Of a stretch of 64,000 bases of DNA, positions 51,820 to 60,230 are shown piece after piece. Under the pieces are notes generated by a model. That model was not told the origin of the DNA. It searched no databases and saw only the letters and a list, made by a program, of their open reading frames with translations. The position numbers and the translations under genes were made by a program. Every line of letters starts with the position of its first letter. Position 1 is the first letter of the stretch. Source of the stretch: Nonomuraea turkmeniaca (GTDB lineage: Bacteria > Actinomycetota > Actinomycetes > Streptosporangiales > Streptosporangiaceae); the NCBI RefSeq assembly GCF_005889735.1, contig NZ_VCKY01000001.1, positions 1-64,000 on the forward strand, written 5' to 3'.

Positions 51820-52953
51820 CTCACCCTCCTAGTGCAGGGTTAATCCGGCCGCCACGCGGCCGGTAGCAAGGTAAGTCCGGACGTGGCATGGTTCGCGCGG
51901 ACCGGACACCGCCGCCGGGGGCTTGGGCGCTGTCCCGCCGCATGGCGGAGCCATACATGGATTCTTATGTTGATCATGGCCCTCAGATAATGATGACCTC
52001 TATTAGTCGGAAATTTCAACAATGTGAGTCAGTGAATGGTGTGGCTGAGTGCGTTTGATGGGATGGAGGGATCTTTCGTAGAGATCTTGGCTCTCGTGTT
52101 CGAGGTCTCTGGGCGTGCCCGTGTTGAGCGACAAGTTTCTGGGCTCTGGCAGTGGCTCGCGACAAGTTGATGTAAGTGAAGGGTGCCACTCCGTCGCTGA
52201 GCTTCTGGAGGCGCAGTCGGACGGCGCGCGGCCTGTGAGCCGTCTCGCGACGCGTGGGTGTCGCCCAGCGCGCTGGGGCGGCGGTCGAGGCCAAAACGGC
52301 GGTCCCGGCTGCTCCCGCGGGTTCGGGAGCAACACGCCCAAACGGGCGGTAGCAGGCGGACCTCGATCGTCTGACTCTTCGCCCCGGCTCGGCGGCGTGC
52401 TCCAGCAACGGTCGGAAGTCGGTGTTACCCCGTACCGAAAATCTGTTGTCGCTGTGGTAGACATTCGCCGCTGTGGGCCCTATGGTTTCTGACATCGCAA
52501 GGAACGGATCCACCGGGCAGCAGCAGTTAGCACGAGCACCACGACGAACTGCCCGCAGCAGGATGAAGTCGGTAGTTGATTGGCAGAAGGTCGGACGTGA
52601 CGGGCCAGCGCAGTGGTAAGGGCCCAGAGCGTGGACGCGCTGCCGAAGCTGAAAGATTGACGGCAGAAGGTCGGACGTGACGGGCCAGCGCAGTGGTAAG
52701 GGCCCAGAGCGTGGACGCGCTGCCGAAGCTGAAGTTGAACCAGTGGTCCGGAAGAGAAAGATGAAGGGAGTGTTGACGCCATCGGGATCGCCCGTTGCCG
52801 GCTGAAGTTTCGCCGCTCGGGTACCGCAGTTCCACAGATAGGAAGGTGGTCTACGGTCACGCATCCGCGATCCGCGCATCACCGCCGCTCTAGTACGGCG
52901 GCTGCGCAAAACAGTAAGCCGGCCGATGGCCGGTAGATGGTGTTGAACTCTTC
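51820..52953. other. 1.1-kb stretch without a supported gene
   Basis: Frames exist on both strands but none shows a recognisable domain or the usual coding look; lower GC at 51960-52100. It contains the 72-bp tandem repeat and a strong hairpin at its right end. Probably decayed mobile DNA. Confidence 0.5.
52582..52733. repeat. 72-bp tandem repeat, period 80
   Basis: 52582-52653 and 52662-52733 are identical over 72 bases (starting GGCAGAAGGTCGG, ending GAAGCTGAA), separated by eight bases. No third copy in the window. Confidence 0.9.
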
Positions 52954-52984
52954 GGGGCCCCGGCGCAACAGGCGCCGGGGCCCC
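52954..52984. terminator. 13-bp GC hairpin upstream of the MerR gene
   Basis: GGGGCCCCGGCGC (52954-52966), loop AACAG, complement 52972-52984. Could end transcription entering from the left or fold in the merR leader. Confidence 0.55.
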
Positions 52985-53009
52985 TGTGCGCGTGATGAGA
53001 AAGGAATGT

Positions 53010-53393
53010 ATGGATCAACGTCGCTCGGCTGCCGAGGGTGACACGCTCACTCACGGCAGGATTACGGATACGGCCGAACTCACGGCCGACGACCGGTTCG
53101 ACGATGAGGACTACCCCGCTTACAGCATGGGCACGGCCGCCGAGATGCTCGGCGTCACCCCCACCTTCCTGCGGGCGCTGGGCGCCGCCCACCTGATCGA
53201 GCCGAAACGCTCCAGCGGCGGCCACCGCCGCTACTCTCGCTACCAGCTGCGCCTGGCCGCGCGCGCCCGGGAACTCGTCGACCAGGGCACCCCCGTGGAA
53301 GCCGCCTGCCGGATCATCATCTTGGAAGACCAGCTCGCCGAAGCGCTGCGCATCAACGCCGCATACGAACGCGAGCGAGCGGCCGGGGACTGA
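53010..53393 (+). CDS. MerR-family transcriptional regulator
   Basis: 127 residues from ATG 53010 (GTG 52986 also in frame). MerR-type winged helix about 36-100: YSMGTAAEMLGVTPTFLRALGAAHLIEPKRSSGGHRRYSRYQLRLAARARELVDQG, then a short helix instead of a long coiled coil, and no effector domain. This widely conserved Streptomyces-type protein probably acts constitutively or by partner binding. Isolated from other intact genes here. Confidence 0.88.
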   Translation: MDQRRSAAEGDTLTHGRITDTAELTADDRFDDEDYPAYSMGTAAEMLGVTPTFLRALGAAHLIEPKRSSGGHRRYSRYQLRLAARARELVDQGTPVEAACRIIILEDQLAEALRINAAYERERAAGD

Positions 53394-53476
53394 CAGGGAA
53401 CTGACACGGGGGTCTTCTCCCGAGCGTGACCCCAGCCCCAAAGTAGCTCTGGGTAATCCCTGTGACATTGCGTGAT

Positions 53477-53752
53477 CTAAGGGGTGGAGGTCACCGATGT
53501 CGGGCAGCCGGGTCCCCGTCCTTCCTGCCAGCGAGCCAGGGCCTCAGGAGAGACGCGCGCGTACCGAGCGAGGGATGCGACGGAGGTGTGGCCGGAGTAG
53601 GCGAGCGGGGTGGAGGTGTTGGCGCCGTCTTCGGCGGCGTGGGTCAGCGCGCTGTGGCGCAGTTGGTGCAGTGTCAAGGGAGAGAACCTTGCTGTGACAT
53701 TCCCGGTTCCGGCTACCTGACGTATCCGCGAACCGGTGCTTGGGGACGGCAC
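53477..53752 (-). pseudogene. Integrase C-terminal fragment
   Basis: Contains LHQLRHSALTHAAEDGANTS (HxxR box), GHTSVASLARYARVSPEAL (catalytic Tyr in ARYAR) and ALARWQ: the last 60 residues of a tyrosine recombinase. The 5' part is missing; sequence before it changes frame. Compare the N-terminal fragment on the same strand at 59.7-59.9 kb. Confidence 0.8.
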
Positions 53753-53905
53753 GATCAGCCCGTCGTCGGCGCGGGCAGCGGTGGGCGGCGTCTTGCGGAA
53801 GCGTCATCGGAGCAGGTCGTTTAGCTTGTACGCGAAGTCGCTCGCGGATGGCGTGGGCAGGTGGGGCGCTGATCGCGTGGTTGCCGGCCGCCCATTCGGT
53901 TCGAT

Positions 53906-54139
53906 GACCAACACACCGTCGAGGAGGCCAAGGCCCACCCGGAGGTCTTCGCCCACAAGACCGTCGGCCAGGTCGCCGACCACTTCGAGTCGCTGATCGC
54001 CAAGCTGGAGCGCAAGCCGGTGATCATCGGCCACTCCTTCGGCGGCCTGCTCACCCAGATCCTCGCCGGCCGCGGCATGGCCTGTGCCAGCGTGGCCATC
54101 GACCCCGCCCCCTTCCAGGGCGTGCTTCCCCTGCCTTTC
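53906..54139 (+). pseudogene. Alpha/beta hydrolase, internal N-half fragment
   Basis: Frame reads TVEEAKAHPEVFAHKTVGQV, then KPVIIGHSFGGLLTQILAGRG with the nucleophile elbow GHSFGG, and ends in DPAPFQGVLPLP before homology breaks off at about 54139. No start codon or N-terminal part is present. The missing end reappears at 55864-56010 in the same orientation. Confidence 0.8.
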
Positions 54140-54457
54140 CACCGTTATCTGGGGTTGTCGAGCGTTGTAGCTGGTCAGCCGCTTGAAGGTCGTTCAGGCA
54201 CGTCAGGCAAGTAGGTCCCAACATGCCGAACGCGGCCCGGCCTGGCGCGAAGGTATTCAAGTGTGTGGCGAGCAGTTGATCAAGAGCTGTTTCGATGCCT
54301 CGAACCCAAAAGCTGTGATCTCGTTCCGTTGAACCGAAGGCCGTTTGCTGGTGACCGGGCTGCGGGTTGACAGTCCTCATGGCCTGCTCTCAGGCCGTAT
54401 TCGGCAGCTGCTCGCCTCGGCTCACCTTGGCTGGGCGGTGCCCATCGAGAGCACCTG
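54140..54457. other. 318 bases without a supported gene
   Basis: Between the hydrolase fragment and the serine hydrolase gene. GC is lower at 54230-54350, unlike the flanks. Probably inserted DNA remnants; no domain recognised on either strand. Confidence 0.45.
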
Positions 54458-55597
54458 TCAGCGGCCCAGGCCCGTCGCGCTGGAGGTGAGCGGCGGGTAG
54501 GGCTCGCCGCAGAAGTAACGGTTCAGCGCGTCGACGGCGGCTAGCAGCATGGTCGCGACCTTCGGATCGTTGCGCTGCACGTTGACCGACACCGTCATCC
54601 GGCGCTTGCCGGTGGCGTCGGCGAAGGCGAACGTCTGGTAGCCGGGGATGGAGCCGGTCGCGCCCCACATCTCGCCGCAGGTGAGGCCGACCGACTCCAG
54701 CCCCAGGCCGTACTTGGGGAAGACCGGCGCCTGCGGCGTCGCGACCCCGGTGCGCATCTGGGCGAGCAGGTCCGCGCCGATCAGCCGGCCGCCGAAGAGG
54801 GCCTGGTAGAAGCGGTTCACGTCGCGGGCGTCCGACACCACGCCGTAGGCGGCCCAGGCGAAGGACGGGTTCAGCCGGGTGATCGGCCGCAGCGCACCCG
54901 GCTCGGCCGGGTCGGCGCCGCGGGGCAGGTGGTAGCCGGTGGCGTGCGGGCCGCGGACGGCCGGGTCGGTGAGGGGCAGGTACGAGCGCGTCATCCCGGC
55001 CGGGCGGAAGATCCGGCGTTCGAGCTCGTCCCGCAGGTCGTTGCCTGTCACCTTCTCCACCAGCAGCCCGAGCAGGATGTAGCCGGTGTTGGAGTAGGCG
55101 AAGCGGCCCGGCGCCTTGCGGGGCAGCCGTTCGCCCTCGGCCACGAGCCGCCGCGGAGTGTAGGTCCGGCGGCCGTACTGCTCGAGGTCGGCGAACTCGT
55201 CGGCGGCCACGTAGTCGGCCAGGCCGCTGGTGTGGTTGAGCAACTGGCGCACGGTGATCCGGTCGTCGCCCGCCACCAGCCCCGGCAGGCGCTCGCCGAT
55301 CGGCTCTTCCAGGGTGAGCTCGCGCTCCTGGACGAGCTGCAGGATGACGGTGGCCACCATGCTCTTGGTCAGGCTGGCCACGCGGAAGCGGGCCTCGCGC
55401 GGCACCGGCCGGTCGGTGTCCAGGTCGGCCTTGCCGCTGGTGGCGATCCAGGTGCCGCGCTCGTCATCGATCCTGGCCAGGATGCCGGGCGCGCCGGCGG
55501 CCACGGCGGCGTCGAGCGCCTCCCGCACGTCGGTCTGACTGGGGGCCGGCAAGAGCGACAGCAGGATCGCGGTGGCGGCGGCGGTGGTGAACGGCAT
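54458..55597 (-). CDS. Exported serine hydrolase, beta-lactamase class C / DD-peptidase type
   Basis: 379 residues from ATG 55597, starting MPFTTAAATAILLSLLPAPS, a short Sec signal. SxxK in RVASLTKSMVA near 75, YSN near 163 (AYSNTGYI), and GATGSIPGY as the third-motif position. Typical of D-alanyl-D-alanine carboxypeptidase-like proteins in actinomycetes (penicillin-recognising). Full length and intact. It lies between the two halves of the alpha/beta hydrolase pseudogene, on the opposite strand. Confidence 0.9.
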   Translation of the reverse strand: MPFTTAAATAILLSLLPAPSQTDVREALDAAVAAGAPGILARIDDERGTWIATSGKADLDTDRPVPREARFRVASLTKSMVATVILQLVQERELTLEEPIGERLPGLVAGDDRITVRQLLNHTSGLADYVAADEFADLEQYGRRTYTPRRLVAEGERLPRKAPGRFAYSNTGYILLGLLVEKVTGNDLRDELERRIFRPAGMTRSYLPLTDPAVRGPHATGYHLPRGADPAEPGALRPITRLNPSFAWAAYGVVSDARDVNRFYQALFGGRLIGADLLAQMRTGVATPQAPVFPKYGLGLESVGLTCGEMWGATGSIPGYQTFAFADATGKRRMTVSVNVQRNDPKVATMLLAAVDALNRYFCGEPYPPLTSSATGLGR

Positions 55598-55863
55598 GCA
55601 GGCCTTCCTTCGGAGGGGAGAGATGATCTCCATCCTCGGGGCGCAGGCGCCCGTCCTCCTCCGCATCCGGGACGAACCTCGCCTGCGACGGCGGTCGCAC
55701 CCCGGGTACGACTTCCGGCTGACCTATCCCGCACGGCGACCCGCCATCAGCCGCCGGGCCAGGTCGGAGATCTGGCGGCCGAGCTCCTTGTTGCCCCAGT
55801 GGCCGATGTGCGCCGCCACCGGACGTGTCCGCAGGGGTGGTCCGGTGCTCACCTCGTGGTAGG

Positions 55864-56010
55864 GCCGCCTCGTACAAGAAGCAGAGCCGCAACGAGCACG
55901 CGGTCACCGAGATCATCGAGATGCCCGGCCGCGGACACTCCCTGACCATCGACGGCGGCTGGCGCGAGGTCTGCGACACCGCCCTGGCCTTCGTCAAGCG
56001 CTTCGTCTGA
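55864..56010 (+). pseudogene. Alpha/beta hydrolase, C-terminal fragment
   Basis: ASYKKQSRNEHAVTEIIEMP, then GRGHSLTIDGGW (catalytic His) and ALAFVKRFV before the stop. This is the end of the same family as the fragment at 53906-54139. About 100 middle residues are absent from both. Confidence 0.8.
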
Positions 56011-56069
56011 CGCTTCAGGAAGGGACCTCATCCCCTGATCCGCCGGTCTGCGACGGTCGAGCAGGGGAA

Positions 56070-56441
56070 TCATGAGTTGGCCGGCGTTTCGAGGTCCCGC
56101 GCCTGGACCAGCCAGCCGGTGAACACGTCAGCGTCGACGTCGTCGGAGGTCCGCAGCTTGATCGAGGCCATGTCCCGGCCGCCGGGCTGGAGGCGGTCGG
56201 AGGGGTCAGTGATCTGTCTGCCGCGCCAGAATCCGAAGGTCAGGTGGGCGGGGTAGGCCTTGACGAAGCAGACCGGGGACTTGCCGGGTTTGTCGCCGAG
56301 GCTCCACACCGGGTGGCCGTGCCAGACGGCGCCGGCGCCCGGCAGCACCTGCTCGATCAAGGGCAGCAGCCGGTCGGCCACCTGACGCTGGGGTTCGGGC
56401 AGGGAGGCGATGTAGTCCTCGACGGTGGTGAACATGGGCAT
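56070..56441 (-). CDS. DUF1801 (YdhG-like) protein
   Basis: 123 residues: TVEDYIASLPEPQRQVADRLLPLIEQVLP at the start, GKSPVCFVKAYPAHLTFGFWRG in the middle. Matches the DUF1801 family of small soluble proteins with an iron-chaperone-like fold in YdhG. It often occurs near DGPF proteins and ECF sigma factors in actinomycetes, as here. Biochemical role unknown. ATG 56441. Confidence 0.88.
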   Translation of the reverse strand: MPMFTTVEDYIASLPEPQRQVADRLLPLIEQVLPGAGAVWHGHPVWSLGDKPGKSPVCFVKAYPAHLTFGFWRGRQITDPSDRLQPGGRDMASIKLRTSDDVDADVFTGWLVQARDLETPANS

Positions 56442-56508
56442 TGCGGGATCCTTCGCGCTCGGTTCGGGGCGGGGTCGGGTTCGTCAAGGTCGGCGGGTCG
56501 GTGTGGGC

Positions 56509-57162
56509 TCAGACGGTGCGGCGGCGGTAGCGGGCCGCGACCCACGAGACCCAGATCATCGCGGTGATGGCGCCGACGGCCAGGGTCAGGGAGCCGGCCG
56601 TGCCGCCGCTCATCGCCCAGGCGTCGCCAAGGAGGAGCGCCACGCCAGCGAGGTGGGAGGCGAGGGCGTGGCCGATGTGCCCGGCACGGTGGAAGTGGTG
56701 GCCGAGCACGTGGCAGGCGGCGATCAGCGCGATGAAGGTGATCGAGCCCGCGGCCATGTGGCCGAGGCCGTGCCAGCTGAGCGTCCCGGACCCGGCCGGG
56801 GTGCCGGCGGGGAAGCCGTCGCCCGGGTCCATGACGAACACACCGGCGGCGATCATGCCGATGCCGGTGACGCGGAGCAGGAGGGGCGCCCACGTGCCGC
56901 CGGGGGCACCGCGCAGGGCCCGGCGCAGTCCGGCCGCACCGGCGATGCTCAGGGCTCCGGCCAGGACGAAGTTGGCGATCTGCAGCCAGCCCAGTGAGCC
57001 GGTGCTCAGCAGGCTCAGCGGGTGGCGGGTCAGGTCGAAGCCCTCGCGGGTGGCGGCCTGGGTCAGGGACACCACCGACCACAGAGGGCCGGCGACGGCC
57101 GCACACGTGAGCAGGGTACGGGTGGTGGGCGAGACGGTGGCGGGGGCCTGGATGGGGATCAT
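56509..57162 (-). CDS. DUF998 membrane protein
   Basis: 217 residues from ATG 57162 (an upstream in-frame start is unsupported). Five or six membrane helices; pattern TREGFDLTRHPLSLLSTGSLGWLQIANF is the DUF998 signature. Divergent from the DGPF/YCII gene, with a nested palindrome between, so both are probably controlled by one regulator. Function unknown. Confidence 0.9.
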   Translation of the reverse strand: MIPIQAPATVSPTTRTLLTCAAVAGPLWSVVSLTQAATREGFDLTRHPLSLLSTGSLGWLQIANFVLAGALSIAGAAGLRRALRGAPGGTWAPLLLRVTGIGMIAAGVFVMDPGDGFPAGTPAGSGTLSWHGLGHMAAGSITFIALIAACHVLGHHFHRAGHIGHALASHLAGVALLLGDAWAMSGGTAGSLTLAVGAITAMIWVSWVAARYRRRTV

Positions 57163-57205
57163 GTCAGTTGCCTTTCTCGGCTTGTGCTCTTCGCTTGTCG
57201 CCCAC

Positions 57206-57268
57206 ACGTCGATCGGCCGATGTGACAGGGAACGCCAGCATTCCCTGTCACATACTGGCGATCGACGT
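57206..57268. promoter_or_regulatory. Nested palindrome in the divergent DUF998 / YCII promoter
   Basis: Inner 12-bp arms TGTGACAGGGAA (57221-57232) and TTCCCTGTCACA (57241-57252), spacer eight bases. Outer 10-bp arms ACGTCGATCG (57206-57215) and CGATCGACGT (57259-57268). Both perfect, same centre. A strong operator candidate; ECF42 promoters may overlap. Confidence 0.75.
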
Positions 57269-57308
57269 CTAGGCGGACGTAAGCCGCGAGATCAAGGGAG
57301 ACCACCTG

Positions 57309-57638
57309 ATGCGCTACCTGATGACGACCAGGGCCACCGACACCGCACCCGCCCCGGACGAGAAGCTGTACGCGGAGATGGGCGCGTTCATCGAGGAGAT
57401 GACCGCCAAGGGCATCCTGCTGGCCACCGGCGGGCTGGAGCCGGGCGGCATCCGCATGACCTCCTCCGGAGACGAGATCACCGTGACGGACGGCCCGTTC
57501 ACCGAGGCCAAGGAGGCCATCGTCGGGTTCGCGCTGGTGGAGGTGCGCTCCAAGGAAGAGGTGATCGAGCTGGCCCGCCGCTTCCGGAAGATCGTCGGCG
57601 ACGGGGTGAGCGAGATCCGCCAGGTGTTCGGCCCCTGA
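57309..57638 (+). CDS. DGPF-domain (YCII-related) protein
   Basis: 109 residues. Contains TVTDGPFTEAKEAIVGFALVEV, the DGPF motif for which the family is named, and the ATGGLEPGG block of YCII-like ferredoxin-fold proteins. DGPF genes are the typical genomic partners and targets of ECF42 sigma factors, and one follows here 79 bases downstream. Enzymatic role unproven. Confidence 0.93.
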   Translation: MRYLMTTRATDTAPAPDEKLYAEMGAFIEEMTAKGILLATGGLEPGGIRMTSSGDEITVTDGPFTEAKEAIVGFALVEVRSKEEVIELARRFRKIVGDGVSEIRQVFGP

Positions 57639-57717
57639 GTCCCTGACCCTGCCGACGCCCCGCCCCGGGCCCCCGCCGACTTGCCGCGCGGGCCGGGGCG
57701 GTGCTGTCATCGTTGCC

Positions 57718-59706
57718 GTGACCGACCCCCATCGCACGATCGACGCGGTCTGGAAACTGGAGTCCGCCAAGATCATCGCCGGGCTGACCCGGCTGGTGCG
57801 CGACGTCGGCCTGGCCGAGGAACTGGCCCAGGACGCCCTGGTCGCCGCCATGGAACAATGGCCCGCCCAAGGCGTCCCCGATAACCCCGGCGCCTGGTTG
57901 ATGACCATCGCCAAGCGCCGCGCCGTCGACCACATCAGGCGCGCCCAGCGGCAAGAACGCGCCAACGAGCACCTCGCCCATGAACTGCGCCGGCTCCCCG
58001 AGGACGCCGACGAGCAGCAGACCGAACGCGACGACACGCTGCGGCTGATGTTCCTGTCCTGCCACCCGGTGCTGCCGGCCCCGGCCCGAGCCGCGCTCAC
58101 GCTCAAGCTGCTGGGCGGGCTCAGCGCGGCGGAGATCGCCCGGGCGTACCTGGTCGCCGAACCGGCGATCGTACGGCGCATCGCCGAGGCCAAACAGACG
58201 CTGGCCGAGCATCACGTACGATTCGAGCTCCCGGACGAGACGCACATGGCCGAGCGCCTGTCATCGGTGCTGGAGGTCATCTATTTGATCTTCAACGAGG
58301 GGTACGCGGCAGCCTCCGGAGACGACCTGATGCGCCCCGGGCTGTGCCTGGAGGCGCTGCGGCTGGGCACCACGCTGGCCGACCTGACGCCCGACCAGGC
58401 CGAGGTGCACGGCCTCGTCGCGCTGATGGAGATCCAAACCTCCCGCGCGGTCGCGCGTACCGGCCCGTCGGGCGAGCCGGTTCCGCTGCACGAGCAGAAC
58501 CGGGGACGCTGGGACCAACTGCGCATCCGCCGCGGATTCGCCGCGATGCTGCGCGCCCGCCAGGCCGGCGGCGCACCCGGCCCGTACGTCCTCCAGGCCG
58601 CGATCGCGGTCTGCCACGCCCAGGCCCGCACCGCCGCCGACACCGACTGGCCCCGCATCGCCTCCCTCTATCAGGCCCTCGTACGGCTGACGCCCACCCC
58701 GGTCGTGCGACTCAACCAAGCCGTGGCCGTCGGCATGGCACAGGGGCCGCAGGCCGGGCTCGACCTGGTCGACGCCCTGACCACCGACCCGGCGTTGCAG
58801 CACTACCACCTGCTCCCCAGCGTCCACGGCGACCTGCTGCTGCGGCTGGGACGCCGCCACGAGGCACGGCTGGAGTTCCAGCGCGCCGCGTCCCTCACCG
58901 GCAACACCGCCGAACGGGCCTTCCTCCTGCGCCGCGCCGAACAGATCACCGCCGACGAGCCCGCCGGCGCCACCCTGGGTCAGACCGTCCGCGACTTCTT
59001 GAGCCGCCCCGACCTCGATCCCCAGACACTGCGCTCGTACGCCCAGACGCTGCGGCGCCTGTGCCTGGGCCTGGGCGAGCAGACCCCGCTCACCTCCGTG
59101 ACCGCCGACCAGGTGACCCGCGTGGCCACCACCGCCTGGGGCCGTACGGCGGTCAAGACGTGGAACCGGCACCTTTCCACCATCCGCTCGTTCGCCACCT
59201 GGGCGGGCCTGGACGGCCTGGCCGCGGGCCTGCAGCGTCGCCCCGAGCCCCGCGCCACGACAAAACCGGACGGCGCGGCGCCCCTGGACCCCCTCTGGGG
59301 CCGTTCCGACCTGCCGCTGCGGGAACGCACCCTCTGGAGCCTGCTGCACGAGTCGGCGGCGCCGGTGTCGACCGTGCTGTCGCTGAACGTCGAGGACCTC
59401 GACCTGGACGACCGCCGTGCCCGCGCCGGCCGCACGTGGGTCACCTGGCGCTCGCGAACCGCCCGGCTGCTGCCCGACCTGATCGCCGGCCGGACCAGCG
59501 GGCCGCTGTTCCTCTCCGACCGGCGGCCTGCACCGGCCCGCACCCCGGCACCCGCCGACCTGTGCCCGCACACCGGCCGCCGCCGCCTGTCCTACGAACG
59601 AGCCGAATACCTCTTCAAACAGGCCACCAGGCACCTGGACCCGGCAGGCAACGGCTACACCCTCCGCCGCCTCAAACCCCGGGACACGCCCGGCAGATAC
59701 CCTTGA
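57718..59706 (+). CDS. ECF42-type sigma factor fused in frame to a truncated tyrosine recombinase
   Basis: 662 residues, GTG start. Residues 14-80: sigma region 2 (LAEELAQDALVAAMEQWP ... NPGAWLMTIAKRRAVDHIRR). About 110-165: region 4 (ARAALTLKLLGGLSAAEIARAYLVAEPAIVRRIAEAKQTL). About 170-405: the TPR-like SnoaL-free extension typical of ECF42, where such proteins normally end (AFLLRRAEQ). From about 418 a tyrosine recombinase follows without stop: core-binding domain, then DLPLRERTLWSLLHES, LSLNVEDLDLDD, RRLSYERAEYLFKQATR. Its end LRRLKPRD replaces the HxxR box, and Arg I is absent, so recombination activity is not expected; sigma function may persist. Confidence 0.88.
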   Translation: MTDPHRTIDAVWKLESAKIIAGLTRLVRDVGLAEELAQDALVAAMEQWPAQGVPDNPGAWLMTIAKRRAVDHIRRAQRQERANEHLAHELRRLPEDADEQQTERDDTLRLMFLSCHPVLPAPARAALTLKLLGGLSAAEIARAYLVAEPAIVRRIAEAKQTLAEHHVRFELPDETHMAERLSSVLEVIYLIFNEGYAAASGDDLMRPGLCLEALRLGTTLADLTPDQAEVHGLVALMEIQTSRAVARTGPSGEPVPLHEQNRGRWDQLRIRRGFAAMLRARQAGGAPGPYVLQAAIAVCHAQARTAADTDWPRIASLYQALVRLTPTPVVRLNQAVAVGMAQGPQAGLDLVDALTTDPALQHYHLLPSVHGDLLLRLGRRHEARLEFQRAASLTGNTAERAFLLRRAEQITADEPAGATLGQTVRDFLSRPDLDPQTLRSYAQTLRRLCLGLGEQTPLTSVTADQVTRVATTAWGRTAVKTWNRHLSTIRSFATWAGLDGLAAGLQRRPEPRATTKPDGAAPLDPLWGRSDLPLRERTLWSLLHESAAPVSTVLSLNVEDLDLDDRRARAGRTWVTWRSRTARLLPDLIAGRTSGPLFLSDRRPAPARTPAPADLCPHTGRRRLSYERAEYLFKQATRHLDPAGNGYTLRRLKPRDTPGRYP

Positions 59707-59912
59707 GCGACGCGGCGGATGCGGCGCAGCGGGTCGCCGGTCAGCCAGCCCTGCTCGCGCCACCAGGCGCAGGCCGAACCGAGCGCGTCCAGGCGGGCGT
59801 TGACGATGCCCGAGGCCGCGGCGCCCCACCGGTCGGCGAACCAGGCCGCGACGCGGTCGGCGCCGGCCTCGCCCTCCAGCTCGGTCACGGCGGCGTGCTC
59901 GCCGAGCTCGGC
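59700..59912 (-). pseudogene. Integrase N-terminal (core-binding) fragment
   Basis: Frame with ELGEHAAVTELEGEAGADRV, then WGAAASGIVNARLDALGSAC and WWREQGWLTGDPLRRI: the SAM-like N-terminal domain of a tyrosine recombinase. The gene start is replaced by an IS110-type tail on the right, and the catalytic part is lost on the left, where the frame runs antisense through the end of the sigma-recombinase fusion. Confidence 0.7.
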
Positions 59913-59913
59913 T

Positions 59914-60021
59914 ACCAAGAAAGAGATCATCCGCTGTCTCAAACGCTACATCGCCCGCGAGCTGTTCAAGATCCTCACCAGCCAGAAGGCGGCAAACAAC
60001 AACCTCCCGGCATCCACTTGA
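59914..60021 (+). pseudogene. IS110-family transposase C-terminal remnant
   Basis: 35 codons reading TKKEIIRCLKRYIARELFKI to a TGA at 60021; CLKRYIARE is the common end of IS110-type transposases. The sequence just after (TTGACAACCATAGGAGCATC) resembles the flank that usually follows their stop codon. The rest of the element is absent. Confidence 0.65.
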
Positions 60022-60150
60022 CAACCATAGGAGCATCGGGGCGGTTCAGGTGTTACGGCTTTCTCGGAGCACAGCGGGACATGACAGATTGAGCAGCTAC
60101 CCCCCGAATTCCGAACGTTGACGCGCGCTCTCAAGAACGACGAACAAGAT

Positions 60151-60166
60151 GACTATGCTGCCGCAT
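60151..60166. promoter_or_regulatory. Small palindrome upstream of the SARP gene
   Basis: CTATGC (60151-60156), TGCC, GCATAG (60161-60166), 65 bases before the ATG. Possible operator or promoter part; weak evidence. Confidence 0.3.
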
Positions 60167-60230
60167 AGGCGCTAACCCTGGTATCACCAAACCGAGGTAA
60201 CTCAACCAGAGATGCACATGAGGTGCAGCG

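Noticed and set aside
52560..52740. CRISPR array
   Set aside because: Only two copies of 72 bp with eight bases between; no short regular repeats with unique spacers, and no cas genes in the window.
52016..52909. 297-codon minus-strand frame over the tandem repeat
   Set aside because: Composition is uneven, it contains the repeat in different contexts and resembles no protein; probably non-coding relic DNA.
54051..54380. 109-codon minus-strand frame between hydrolase fragment and serine hydrolase
   Set aside because: Partly antisense to the hydrolase fragment; considered as a transposase remnant but no motif supports it.
55738..55851. Minus-strand frame of about 38 codons (HIGHWGNKELGRQ) upstream of the hydrolase C-fragment
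   Set aside because: No ribosome site and no known family; could be the end of a lost gene but cannot be supported.
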